Positions 34,808 through 44,970 of a DNA stretch of 64,000 bases are shown here, piece after piece. The stretch's first letter is position 1. Every line of letters starts with the position of its first letter. The DNA comes from Hepsetus odoe (taxonomy: Eukaryota; Chordata; Actinopteri; Characiformes; Hepsetidae). The notes below the pieces were generated by a model. The model saw only the letters and a list, made by a program, of their open reading frames with translations. It did not search any database and was not told the origin of the DNA. The stretch lies in the NCBI GenBank assembly GCA_017165825.1, contig CM029380.1, forward strand, positions 2,212,968-2,276,967, given 5' to 3'. The translations under genes and the position numbers were made by a program.

Positions 34808-34895
34808 GGAAAGTGAAAGTGACTACTTGTCATTGTGAAACACAACAGACCTCTGATTTTCACCCACACACACCATGCAGCAGGGGGCAGGCACG
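34808..34895 (-). mobile_element. SINE-K tail fragment
   Basis: GAGGAAAGTGAAAGTGACTA, TTGTCATTGTGAAACACAAC and CCATGCAGCAGGGGGCAGGC; breaks before the core. Confidence 0.85.
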
Positions 34896-35036
34896 ACCCC
34901 AGCACCATCCTGCTGTGAGGTAACAGTGTTGTCCAGAGTTGTCTTCACATTTCTCCAGCATTTCTCCGTAATTGTCACTTGTTGGGTCGACATGCGTCTG
35001 TGGATTCCGATCGTTATCTTCAATGAACAAAGCAGA

Positions 35037-35295
35037 TCTTGATCTTCTTTCAGCTGCTCCCACCAGGGCTCGCCAAAGCGGATCAACCGCCTCCATTCCT
35101 TCATGTCCTCTGCATCTTCCGCTCTCAAACAACTGCCTGCATGTCCTCTCTCACCACCTCCATTAACCTCCTCTTTGTCCTTCCTCTTCTCCTCATTCCT
35201 GGCAGCTCCATCCTCAACATCCTTCTCCTGATATACTCGTCTCACCAAACCAAAGAAACCTTGCTTCTTTAACTTTGTCTCCAACAAAGCACGTC
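35037..35295 (-). mobile_element. RTE-like LINE 3' end
   Basis: On the - strand it reads from GGAGACAAAGTTAAAGAAGC through the Arg-rich C-terminal segment (damaged; RVYQEKDVEDGAA in one frame, ERGHAG in another) to the GGCGAGCCCTGGTGGGAGCA terminus. Frameshifted. Confidence 0.75.
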
Positions 35296-35565
35296 TTGGT
35301 AAAGTCATAGCTGTGTTGAGCATTGCCTTTCTTTTCATTCGGAACCACAGAAACACATCGCTGTGCAGCGCCGTCTCTTCTCAGCCAGCGGAAAAGAAAA
35401 ACAAGAGTAGAGAGACATCGTCTCTGGTGTTTCCGGATGGAAAAAGTCGCCTCGCTCTGCTGCAACCCCCAGAGGAGAGGAGCTTCGGGGTGTTTGATGA
35501 ACAAAGTGAAGGTGAACTCAGTCGGGGTCTGATTGTAGGCAGGTTTTCACACACACTCTCACACA

Positions 35566-35596
<31 letters not shown>

Positions 35597-36082
35597 CACA
35601 CTCAATAACTTGGAGTGTTTATCAAGCAGGACATCAGCGAGTTCATGGTCTACAAGACGATGAATGGAAAGCTTTGCTTTATGGGTGGCTTAGCTGTGGG
35701 TAAAGGTCGTCCAAGCTGAAGGTCATTTCCTTCTTCATCATAAAACGATTGGCTGCCTTCATACTGTTTGCATGAATGTCTTTTTTTTTTTGCATTAAAG
35801 GGCCCATACACCGAAAAACGTCCTCGCCTCTTAAAAAATTGACATAAAGAAGTGTTAAGTATGCATGAACTGTTAATATTTCCGCACTGTCCAGTTGTTT
35901 ATCGCTTTTGTCACAAATGTCCATTTCAGCCTACGAGGGATTGGTCCCACCCACATTGATGTTATAAGGTATGTATCATGCTGGACCTGCTTTTTTAATA
36001 ATGCATTAATCAGGGCATCCAATCAAAACAGAGGTCCTTTACATAAATGGTTCTCAGGGGGGAAGAAACTAAGAAAAATTTC
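35296..36082. other. Unique sequence with a CA tract at 35548-35596
   Basis: No gene recognised. A CACACTCT/(CA)n tract lies at 35548-35596. Several overlapping 70-116-codon frames around 35313-35663 lack family resemblance. Confidence 0.35.
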
Positions 36083-36540
36083 ACAAAGTTTTATGCAAAG
36101 TCTTGAGTCACCCTTCATCTTTTGCTTCCAAAGAGTCAAACTTTCTTGGTTTTAAAGTCTTTTTTGAGGAACGGTTCTCCAGATCTTCCTGAAGGACAGT
36201 GTTGTCGTCTCTCATGTTCAGTCCAGTCTCTGTACCTGAGCAGTTCTCCAGATCTTCCTGAAGGACAGTGTTGTTGTCTCTCATGTTCAGTCCAGTCTCT
36301 GTACCTGAGCAGTTTGATAGTTCTGTGTTGGTTAATCCACACAGTGATCTACGTCTGAACCTTCAAGCAGAACAAAGCGTCTAACTTAAGACATGAAGCA
36401 GTGAAGAAACAGGTGATTCCAGATGATCAGGGGATTCATTTACTGCTGACGCTGAACGCTGAGTGAGTGGAACCTCTTTATATAGAACCTTGTATCTTTA
36501 GACACTTTGCAGGCTGGAGCTCTAAAATATTTGTTGCCAT
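36083..36540 (+). mobile_element. Family X copy with two 69-bp units, cut by SINE-K
   Basis: The left terminus reads AAGTTTTATGCAAAGTCTTG. Two 69-bp units (about 36172-36310) precede the GTTAATCCACACAGTGATCT and ACTTAAGACATGAAGCAGTG blocks. The right end is replaced by a SINE-K copy at 36543. Confidence 0.78.
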
Positions 36541-36542
36541 TT

Positions 36543-36695
36543 GAAAGTGACTATTCTTGTCATTGTGAAATGTCACAGCACAGTGAACCACAATGAACAC
36601 ACACACACACACACATACATACATAGATGCACACAGCAGGGGGTAGCTATTGAAAGCACCTGGGGAGCAGTGATGGGGATGGTACCTTGCTCAAT
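36543..36695 (-). mobile_element. SINE-K copy, lacks head
   Basis: Tail GAAAGTGACTATTCTTGTCA, an expanded (CA)n with CATACATACATA, CACAGCAGGGGGTAGCTATT, and one GGTACC followed by TTGCTCAA, then a break. It lies inside or at the edge of family X. Confidence 0.88.
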
Positions 36696-37304
36696 GATTG
36701 CTTCTCTCTAGGTGTGTATTCAGAGCACTCTCTGCCCTGATGCCTCTGTTTATCCTGATGTTTGGGTGGGTGGTCAAATGATGGAGCAATTAAAGGAGCG
36801 GAGCAGACATTTATGGCTTCAGCAACCAATTAACAGCACCATGGACAGTGCTTCCTCTATCTCTCCCCTCTTCCTGTCTTTTTAATGACTGTCCCCTTCT
36901 AAACAGCCTCCTCATTTAAGACAAGGGGGATGTACTGTGTCTGGAAAACTGACCAGCCTTTTGGGGGGGGGGTTACATCTCCGACTTCACAACGATTCGA
37001 TTCTCATACAGAGCGACCCGATCCAGGACTCCTGGCAATAATCAGGAAAATGCAGGGACATTCACGGGACCAGGCAAAGAGACAAAATGCGACCAAACAC
37101 AGATAAAAGAACAAGGATTATAGATGTGCAGGCAAACACTAAACAACATCAAAATATGCAACATGACTGAAATAACATTCCCAACTTCCCAACATCAAAT
37201 TTGCAGGTTCTGAGACTTTTATATTCAGTTTATTACAAACATGCTTTTCCTAACATGCTTTGAGCCGTATAAAGGCGTATAAACGGGCTCTCTGGCATCA
37301 TTTG
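36696..37304. other. No feature recognised
   Basis: Unique sequence with a nine-base G-run at about 36963; no exon or repeat. Confidence 0.4.
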
Positions 37305-37462
37305 AAGTGAAAGTGAAGGCGACTATTTGTTATTGTGAAATACAGCACTCACATCCTCTGCTTTTCTCCCACACACCATGCAGCAGTGTCCAGCATGCGG
37401 GGAGCAGTGATGGGGATGGTACCTTGTTCAAGGGTACCTCAGGAAAACCTACTGGTCTGGGA
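37305..37462 (-). mobile_element. SINE-K copy, lacks head
   Basis: GAAGTGAAAGTGAAGGCGAC, a shortened CAGCAG block, both GGTACC sites (the first followed by TTGTTCAAG), and CTACTGGTCTGGGATT at the break. Confidence 0.88.
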
Positions 37463-38359
37463 TTTTTTGAGTAAAGTGCAACTGCTTCCAAACTGACCAC
37501 TCGCTTAATCACCTGAACAAAACGTTGAAATCTTGCTGGAGCTTGAATTTAAACAACATTACCCTCCCTGGCACAAATCCATGCTCTCCTAAACAGGCAC
37601 CAAAACAGACCTCGCCTGGAGGTCCGACACGCAACAACCTGCGACTAAATTTAGCCCAAATAATGCAAAATAAGCACAAAACTATCCTGCACTGGGCCAT
37701 CGCAGCCCAGGCCATTTATTTCCCCCAAAACATGAATAAACAAGTTCGCAAATTAAAAAATATTGCTGTGCATTTCCGTTATCTGGTTGATCCCCTCGAT
37801 ATGAGATGCACCTGAGCTCATTTGCAGGCTGATACACTAGAGCAGCTATTAAAAGGCTAAGGAGTTTAATTATAACTGCGTGGTCAAAGACCGGCCACAT
37901 CATCAGCGGCAGAAAGCTTCCTTTAATTGGGCCGTCGTATCTTCTTCGGGCCGTCGTATCTTCTTCGGGCCGTTCATGAGACTCTTGCTAATTAGATTAT
38001 TCTTTTTCCTCCAAACGTAATAAATATGCATGAGGAGCTGGATTACTCTTAGTAAGTAGGCCACATTCAGACTCTGACACTGTGTCCCAGATAGAAAATG
38101 AAGTGACAAATGAATAATCTCCTTAACCAATTATGTCACAAAAGGTAACAAGGGCCAATGAGTGCTTCAAAAATGCTCTTGAGAGGCTCGTTTGAGTGAC
38201 GGGACACGAGGGGTAAATCCAGCTGGATGGAAAGAAGGCTTTTGCTCATAAGAGTTACTCGCACATGTGCTCAATCTTTCACAAATAAATAAAAACGCTG
38301 GAGCTCTTTCAGCGTTCGTGTGAAGAGTTGCACAAAATGCTGAAAAAGATCTGCTGATT
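37463..38359. other. Unique block; candidate conserved element 37500-38130 with a 19-bp duplication
   Basis: Repeat-free apart from GGCCGTCGTATCTTCTTCG repeated twice in tandem with a partial third (about 37929-37973). AATAAATATGCATGAG and TAATTAGATTATTC cores fit conserved non-coding DNA. Confidence 0.3.
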
Positions 38360-38935
38360 CACACAGAATGGAGCTGAGTAGGGGCTGCAGACCAGTCATT
38401 GTCCATGTCCACCCCTGTGCACCATGAAAGCTCCGACAATGGCCGTCAGAACTGGACCGTTGAATCCTAGAAGAAGGTGGGCTGATGAATCTGTCTGATG
38501 AAGACAGTCAAGGTGCATGAACGTCACTTAAGAAAAGAGATCACAAAGATGCAACATGGGAAGCGGGCATGATGCTCTGGACAGTGATCTGCTGGGGAAC
38601 CTTGGGACATGCATTTATGTGAATGGCACTCTTTTAGCAGGACAATCGCCTGCCACACTGCAAACAGTGCTCAGGAACAGTTGATGGAACAGAGGTCTAG
38701 GTGTTCCTTCAGTTTCACAGATCACAATCCAATCCATGACCCTCTAAAATTCCCAGATCTCAAATGATCCTGCACTTTTGCAACCCACCTTGCAATGAAC
38801 AGAACCCAAAGGATCTGCTGCTGGTGCTGAAACCACCTTGAGAGGTATTGTGGGGTCCATGGATTAGATCTGTTTTGGTGACACTGAGGGACCCACACCA
38901 TTTTAAAGAGGTTATTTTTATACGGCAGTATGTTG
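38360..38935 (+). pseudogene. Decayed Tc1-like transposase (catalytic half)
   Basis: The nucleotide order matches the DDE half of Tc1-type transposases: ...GGGGCTGCAGACC, CTGGACCG, GGATGATGAATC-like, ATGCTCTGGACAGTGATCTG then CTGGGGAACCTTGGGAC, a stop-broken LF*QDN segment with the catalytic Asp, and CCAGATCTCAAA (SPDL motif). Several stops and frameshifts kill the frame. No termini were found. Confidence 0.72.
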
Positions 38936-40047
38936 ATGTGTTGACATCATACATTAAAAATGCTCCCTCATGTACACATCAGGCTGGAGTGTGAAAAGCC
39001 CAGGCGTGTAATAAAACTGTCTGCTGGTGAAAGGAATTAACACACTGAAATGCAGCAAGACGACAATCCATAGGGGCTGCAGGCGAGTGAGTCAGTATAG
39101 AAAAGCAAAAGCGAAGCAATACGTCCTGGACCTCCTCCATTCAAGGTCAAACACTCAGCATTTGTTGAGTCCATGTTTCAGGAAATGCAGCACTGTGGTT
39201 GGCTGGGTTTACTAGTGAATTATTGTTCATGGGGTACATTAGTCCACCCCCCCAGACTGGCATCTGGTTTACCTTCCTGCTCTCCAGCTGCTGTTTTTGT
39301 CACCGTGCTTCTCGCCCACTCCAGAAACCCTGCTTTAATTAACTCTCGGTTCTTTCCAGCCACTCTGTTTCTTCAGGAAAACAATGAAATCTGTTTGATG
39401 GATGTTGTTGCTCTTATATATTGTTGTTTTTCTTCTTTTTGAGAACAAAAATTGTTGGATTCTATTGCTGACATCCTGTAAACTGTGAGCAAAGTCTAAC
39501 TGGCTTTGACATTATTTTTCTGGCAAGTTTCAGCTTACTTTGAAACAGGCCAATCAAATGACACCCCTAAGTCTAGGGAATTGAGGGGGTGTTGCTGGAA
39601 CATAATCGCATTGCCAGGGATCTTGTGCTCAACTGTATTTGGCATGAACAAAAAAACAGAGAACCATAGAAACCCAGGAAGTCCAAAAGCAAAAAAAACA
39701 CAAAAAGGACAAAATCCAGAATCCTAAAGAAATCCAAAAAACCCAAAAAACAAAAAATGACGCTCTGCTCTGATTCATAGGGATTATAAAGCCAGCCCCA
39801 GTGAGGCACACCTGTTGCCCAAGTGTGCACAGGTGTGCACAGTCAGAGCAGAGCTCTGCCTATCGTGACAGGAATAACACGGGGAATCATTTCTTGTTCT
39901 CACAAACAAAACCAAGTGTTAACCTTTATCCTCCATAGGGTCCTTTCAAGTTAGAACATAGTAGAAGGTTGTAAGATCATTGGCATGATACTTTCCTTCA
40001 CTAGTTGAACCTTTCATGTCTCCTGAATGGGGAACCATGAGATGTCT
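38936..40047. other. Unique sequence; 12-bp inverted repeat at 39762-39854
   Basis: GCTCTGCTCTGA (39762-39773) and TCAGAGCAGAGC (39843-39854) are a perfect inverted pair 69 bases apart, next to an A-rich CCAAAAAACCC tract. The rest shows no gene or repeat. Confidence 0.4.
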
Positions 40048-40115
40048 TGGTCTGGTGGTCTAGTGGTACAATATATGAGCCTGTGGACCAAGAGGGTGCA
40101 GGTTCAAATCCCATT
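40048..40115 (+). repeat. tRNA-like SINE head, different from SINE-K
   Basis: GGTCTGGTGGTCTAGTGGTA holds a good A-box (TGGTCTAGTGG) and GGGTGCAGGTTCAAATCCCA a good B-box, about 35 bases apart. The arms pair poorly, so a SINE head or tRNA pseudogene is likelier than a working tRNA. Confidence 0.5.
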
Positions 40116-40196
40116 GGGTTTCCTCCATTCGGTTCCTCAGCAAAACCTTTAACTCCAGGTTGTGGGGCAGAAGTTAAAGACTAGACCCCATTATCA

Positions 40197-40433
40197 GAAG
40201 TGAAAGTGACTATTCTTGTCATTGCACAGCACACAGTGAACCTCAATGAAACTGGACCTCTGCATTTAACCCATGCAAACACCATGCAGCAGCTATGAAA
40301 GCGCCCAGGGAGCAGTGACGGGGGTGGTACCTTGCTCAAGGGTACCTCAGGGCAACCTACTGGTAAGGGGTTTGAACCCACAATCTTCTGATCCTGTGGC
40401 CAACTCCCTAACCACTAGGCCACCGCTGCCCCA
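40197..40433 (-). mobile_element. SINE-K copy, near full length
   Basis: Complete from GAAGTGAAAGTGACTATTCT to CACTAGGCCACCGCTGCCCC, with both GGTACC sites and GGGTTTGAACCCACAATCTT. Confidence 0.95.
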
Positions 40434-40545
40434 GAAGGTCATGAGTTTAAATCCCACACCAGTAGGTTGCCTTGAGCAAGGTACCGTCCCCATCACTGCT
40501 CCTGGGTGTTAAATATGGCGGCCTTCTGCTGCACCTTGATTCAGA
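40434..40545 (+). mobile_element. SINE-K fragment, head-to-head with the previous copy
   Basis: It starts AGAAGGTCATGAGTTTAAAT (B-box side), has one GGTACC and GTCCCCATCACTGCTCCTGG, and ends after CTTCTGCTGCACC. It abuts the head of the opposite copy without spacer. Confidence 0.85.
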
Positions 40546-41937
40546 GCATTAAAGAAAAAAATAGTCTCTGTTTTGGGTTTCCAACACCATCGCTACAAAA
40601 TGTTGTTACCAAGTCAGCAATGGAAAGATGAAAGCTGAGGTACCATCCCAACAACGTCCCTGACCTTAATCTTGACCTTGACATTCATCTTATCAAACCC
40701 ATGAACTGAAGGAGGTAAGAATGTCTTGAGTTTTTTTCCTTGCAGTGATTCTTGCGCTCTAAAAGATTGTCTCTTGTTGGGTTTTGGTTCTTCTCAGTCT
40801 TTTTGGACGTTATCTCCATTTCAAGATTAACATTTAGGCACAATGTCCCCCAAAACTAATTAGACATATCTGGGGATCTAAACAGCACTACAGAGTACAT
40901 GTTAATTTCAGAGTGTGTCCTCAATAGTCATTGGTAGTTCTTGAATCGCATGTCTTGAGATGATTAACTGAACAATATGTGGCGTAAGGAGTTGAAGGTT
41001 ACAGCCAGAACCCTTCAAGAACCCAGTTTTAAAGTTTATGTCCTACTGAGCTCCATGAAGCCTTTGAAGTTTCTAGAAGTCCTGGATTAGATCTTGGATC
41101 TTGATCTTAGGGTGGCAAGGACGAGATGATGCCAGTGCACCAATTCCCCATTTTCCCCCGGCCTGTGCCAACCCTGCCGCCTCACTTTAAAAGCCGGAGA
41201 CATCACGATTCCCAGTGGAGACAAAATGAAGTAGTTAAAGACTCTGAAAGGGAACTAGTTGGAAACAGACTCAGGACTTTCTGGTATTCACAATGGAATC
41301 ACGGCATATGATATCTATGACATATAGATTTATTCAACGTGCATATTTAAAATAAATATATATTTATGAAAGAAAATATACAGAAAGTGCAAAAGTCTTG
41401 GGCCCCACCTCATGTATTAATATTGTGCTAGGGAATCACCTTGCTATTACAAATGCACTCATGTCTGTTAAATGGACAGAAGTTCTTTATTTATTACAAA
41501 TAAATGAAAATGATTTTATTAATGCATTGATTACATTTTTAACTATTCGATCTATAAAACGTATACGTGATGTGATGATATTCGGTTAAGTCCAGTTTAC
41601 TTTCTCAATGACTTATTACATTTTAAAATAATTGGAAAATGACATGAAATAATGTCATTCTTTAGATGCCTTTTTTTTGCATGTCGTTTTCTTTTAATTA
41701 ACCATATTCTCTGGAGAGCCATTACTTTAACTTTGAGAGTTTCAGTTTCGACCACCTTCTAAATCAGGCTCAAAACAGAGAAGCCAACCAGAGTAGAGGT
41801 TATTTGCATGTCAGTCTTAAAGGCAGAATAAAAAGATAATCTGGAGAAGCAGGAAATGCTCATGCAGGGATTAAATATGGCTGTTTTTGATGCATAAAAC
41901 CATGCAAATGTCATCAGTGGAGTAGAAAAAACAACTG
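40546..41937. other. Mostly unique; Tc1-type terminus at about 41386-41410
   Basis: AGAAAGTGCAAAAGTCTTGG then GCCCCACCTCATG resembles a family X left end with nothing of the element behind it. 41740-41930 is repeat-free with two octamer-like words (ATTTGCAT, ATGCAAAT) and may be conserved. Otherwise nothing. Confidence 0.35.
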
Positions 41938-42182
41938 GGGCAGCAGTGGCCTAGTGTTTAGGGACTAGGCCCCAGGATTGGAAGCTGGGTTCCAGTGGGT
42001 TCCAATCCCAGACCAGTAGGATGCCTTGAGGTACCCTTGAGCAAGGTACTGTCCAAATCACTGCTCCCCGAGCACTTTCAATAGCTGCCCCCTGCTGTGT
42101 GTATGGGTGAAAAGCGGAGGTTGACTCGCTTGTGGTTCACTGTGTGCCACAATGATGCGGGTAGTCACTTTCACTTACACTT
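41938..42182 (+). mobile_element. SINE-K copy, full length
   Basis: Head GGGGCAGCAGTGGCCTAGTG, a short internal duplication GGTTCCAGTGGGTTCCAAT at the B-box, GGTACCCTTGAGCAAGGTAC, and tail AGTCACTTTCACTTACACTT. Confidence 0.95.
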
Positions 42183-42847
42183 TCAAATCTAACCACAAGC
42201 TTTTTGAAAAGAAAATGGCGGCTCATTCCTTCAAGAGCTTCAAGAGCTTTATTAGAATATTGTTCCAGTTACACCTCTTTTACATGATGCACCCTCGACC
42301 CTGCAGTTGTACGTACAGGATCTTACAGTGTACTAGAGCTCACAGTTCCTGTGGTAAAGGCAAAGTCACCCAAAAGATTTGGAACAAGTGTCACATTCAG
42401 AACAGCCCGTTATTGATCCGGAGGTCCGAGGACGTTTTTCTACGATCGGAGAGGCTGTTGCCAAAGTACTGCACAAGAAAGTAGATGTCAGGGTTAGTTC
42501 CTACAACTGCAGTTACATTACTGAGAGAAACCTACTCTAAAGAAAGCCTACTCCAGCCTCAGCTCAGTTCCCCTACAGAGATTTGCTACAGACGAGCAGA
42601 AGCCCTAAAACCCGAAGTGAGCAAAATGAAGCTATTCGGAGATGTGTGGTCGATGAATGTGCAGTAACAGTTCTGGTAAAGATGAGTTTGGTTTGCTGGT
42701 TTGGTATGGTTAACTGAACCATCTCATTTCAAAGCACATTAAACGTTATTTTTTGCATGACATACAAAGCTGGGAGCGGGAGTTATACACGCAGGACACA
42801 TCAGCAGTATCATGAGTTAAACTACCTGTGTTGCAGATGTCATATGA
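42183..42847. other. No gene or repeat recognised
   Basis: Unique sequence. A + strand frame (42152-42484) starts in the SINE tail and has no family match. Confidence 0.35.
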
Positions 42848-43035
42848 CATACAGCCATCCCTCATGTCTTCATATTTCCCTTCCAAGAAGCCAAGCGTTC
42901 TTGTATTTTATATGTATCGTTGAGGAACAGTTCTCCAGATCTTCGTGAAGGACAGTTTTTGTCTCTCATGTTCAGTCCAGTCTCTGTACCGGAGACAGAA
43001 GTGGGATCATCTCTACAGAGGAAACAAAAGACAGA

Positions 43036-43614
43036 CAGCACTGTGCGATAGTTTTAGGCCAGTGTGAAAAAATGCTGTGAACAGAACGCTTTCAGAAATG
43101 GAAGTGTTCATCATTTATTCTCATCAATCAACAAAATGCAGTGAATGAGCAAAAGAGAATCTAAATCAGATCAATATTTGCTGAGACCACCCTTTGCCTT
43201 CAAAACAGCATCAGTTCTTCTAGGTACAGTCGCACACGGTTTTAGAAGGAACTCGGCCGGTCGGTCGTTCCAAACATCTTGGAGAACTGAGCACAGATCT
43301 TCTGTGGATGTAGCTTCCTCACATCCTTCTGTCTCTTCATGTGATCCAGACACACTGGATGATGTGGAGATCAGGGCTCTGTGGGGCCAGAAGAACTGAT
43401 GCTGCTCTGAGGGCAAAAGGTAGAAACACCAAATTGATCTGATTGATCAATTGATCTGATTTAGATATTGATCTGATTTAGATTTTTCTTTTGTTCGCTC
43501 ACTTTGCATTTTGTAAATTGATAATAATAAACAATCATTATTGATATTTCTGAAAGCGTTCTTTGCTTCTGAAAGCATTTTTCCACACCTGCCTAAAACT
43601 TTTGCACAGTACTG
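43036..43614 (-). mobile_element. Internally deleted Tc1-like element nested in family X
   Basis: The ends CAGCACTGTGCGATAGTTTT and (inverted) CAGTACTGTGCAAAAGTTTT begin inverted repeats that extend past 100 bases with duplicated AAATCTAAATCAGATCAATA words, as in IR/DR Tc1 elements. On the - strand a fragment encodes LQDVWNDRPAEFLLK and RRTDAVLKAKGGLSKY, the transposase C terminus. TA follows the right end; the left TA is eroded. Confidence 0.85.
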
Positions 43615-43742
43615 TACATCCAAAGAAGAGCTTTGGGATGTCCTTCGAGAAGTCTGGAGAAGTGTCCCTGAACTTAAAGAAAGGAGCTGGTCTAAGAGAG
43701 TTGAGGCTGTGCTGAAGAATAACGGTGGTGGTGGTGAATATT

Positions 43743-43799
43743 ACATTTACATTTGCGGTAGGTCCATAGGCAAGTACCACCACTAGACCACCACCACCC
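43743..43799 (-). mobile_element. 57-bp L2-tail fragment inserted in family X
   Basis: ACATTTACATTTGCGG and ACTAGACCACCACC lie between two copies of AATATT (43737-43742 and 43800-43805). The copy at 51869 has a single AATATT with uninterrupted flanks. Confidence 0.7.
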
Positions 43800-43953
43800 A
43801 ATATTGACTTTAAAGCTGCTTAGAATGAAACTCTCTTTGTGTTTAGACTGGAGTTACGTGTGTTTGAACAAGTGAAGTGAATCCCTGCATCTGTCTAATT
43901 TTCCTGCAGAATATAAAGAAAAGACGGTGTCCCAAGACTTTTGCACGGTTCTG

Positions 43954-44875
43954 GGTGTGTAAACTGTTATTTTATTGAACCTCATTATTATAAGTGGACA
44001 TAATATTTTGGAATAAGTCTTCAAACTTGGCCAAAGTGCACTAATGATTTGGACTGAAAAAAGAATGTTTACTTGATCCAGAAACACACATCATGTGATA
44101 TTTATCATATCTCGACGTGTCTGACCTGAATTTTTGGTGTTCTTTCATTGAATTAAACGAGCATTTGGACATTTTTTGGACCACAGGGAACACAGTCTGA
44201 AACTAGGGACTAAAATGTGTAGAAATGCTCAGTTGTTGTTCGGAAAAATAACCAATTAAATTCCGAGATTGTCGTTATTTTGCTTGTCTGAGAAAGATCT
44301 CACTGCTAGGGTCAGGTGGAGTTTGGGTTGTATAATGGATTTGGTCACGGTTCTCAGTCAACTCAACCTTCAGTGGAAATGACCTGGTCACCTAGAAAGG
44401 TTCTTCAAGGGTTCTTTACAGATTTGGGTTTTACATCAATTACCTCTAAATAACTTTTTAACTGGTTCTAAAAAAAAAAACCTGTGATTGTAAAATCTAG
44501 GACTGGAAATTGGATCAAAGTTACAGAATTAAAGACTTTTTCTTTAAGCAGTAATCAGCAGAATTCATTTTACTGCCATGCATGGCCATTTTGATGTGTG
44601 CTAAGGTAATGAATTCATTTAAATGGTACTTTCACAAGATCGTAAAAGTGAAACCCTTCAACCTCGGCACATAACTTTAACATATTCTATCGACTCGTGT
44701 ATAATGTAATCAATAGTAAATATATTTATATAATCTATTATTAGTGGATCAGAGGAAGGACCACTATTTCCCAGGAAACAATGTGCATGGCTCCTCCCCT
44801 GATGAGGGACAGCTGAATGTTATCAAGGTAAGAACCGAGACACTTTAAGACTCCGCTGAACCCTAAGGAAAATCT
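43954..44875. other. No gene or repeat recognised
   Basis: Unique AT-rich sequence. Confidence 0.4.
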
Positions 44876-44970
44876 TCTTTCTTCTTCTTTCGGCTGCTCC
44901 CGTTTAGGGGTCGCCACAGCGGGTCATCCGTTTCCATTTCTTCCTGTCCTCTGCATCTTCCCTTTTCAGC
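44876..44970 (-). mobile_element. RTE-like LINE 3' terminus
   Basis: TTCTTCTTTCGGCTGCTCCC, GGGGTCGCCACAGCGGGTCA and TTCCTGTCCTCTGCATCTTC in inverse orientation; the least diverged terminus of this family in the window. Confidence 0.82.

Larger units (their letters stand above)
42848..43953 (-). mobile_element. Family X copy broken by two later insertions
   Basis: Left part: CCCTCATGTCTTCATATTTC and one 69-bp unit. The middle resumes after 43616 with CCAAAGAAGAGCTTTGGGAT, CTTAAAGAAAGGAGCTGGTC and GGTGGTGGTGGTGAATA. After a second insertion it resumes at TTGACTTTAAAGCTGCTTAG, ending with CCCAAGACTTTTGCACGGTT. The order is the reverse complement of the copy at 51869-52448. Confidence 0.8.

Noticed and set aside
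28165..37045. Shared CTCCTGGCAAT...AATCAGG word at about 28155 and 37030 as a repeat pair
   Set aside because: Only about 20 bases agree and the flanks do not.
40048..40115. Functional tRNA gene
   Set aside because: A- and B-box words are present but acceptor and anticodon arms do not pair properly; a SINE head fits better.
42152..42484. 110-codon + strand frame as a gene
   Set aside because: Its start lies in a SINE-K tail and the rest has no protein family character.
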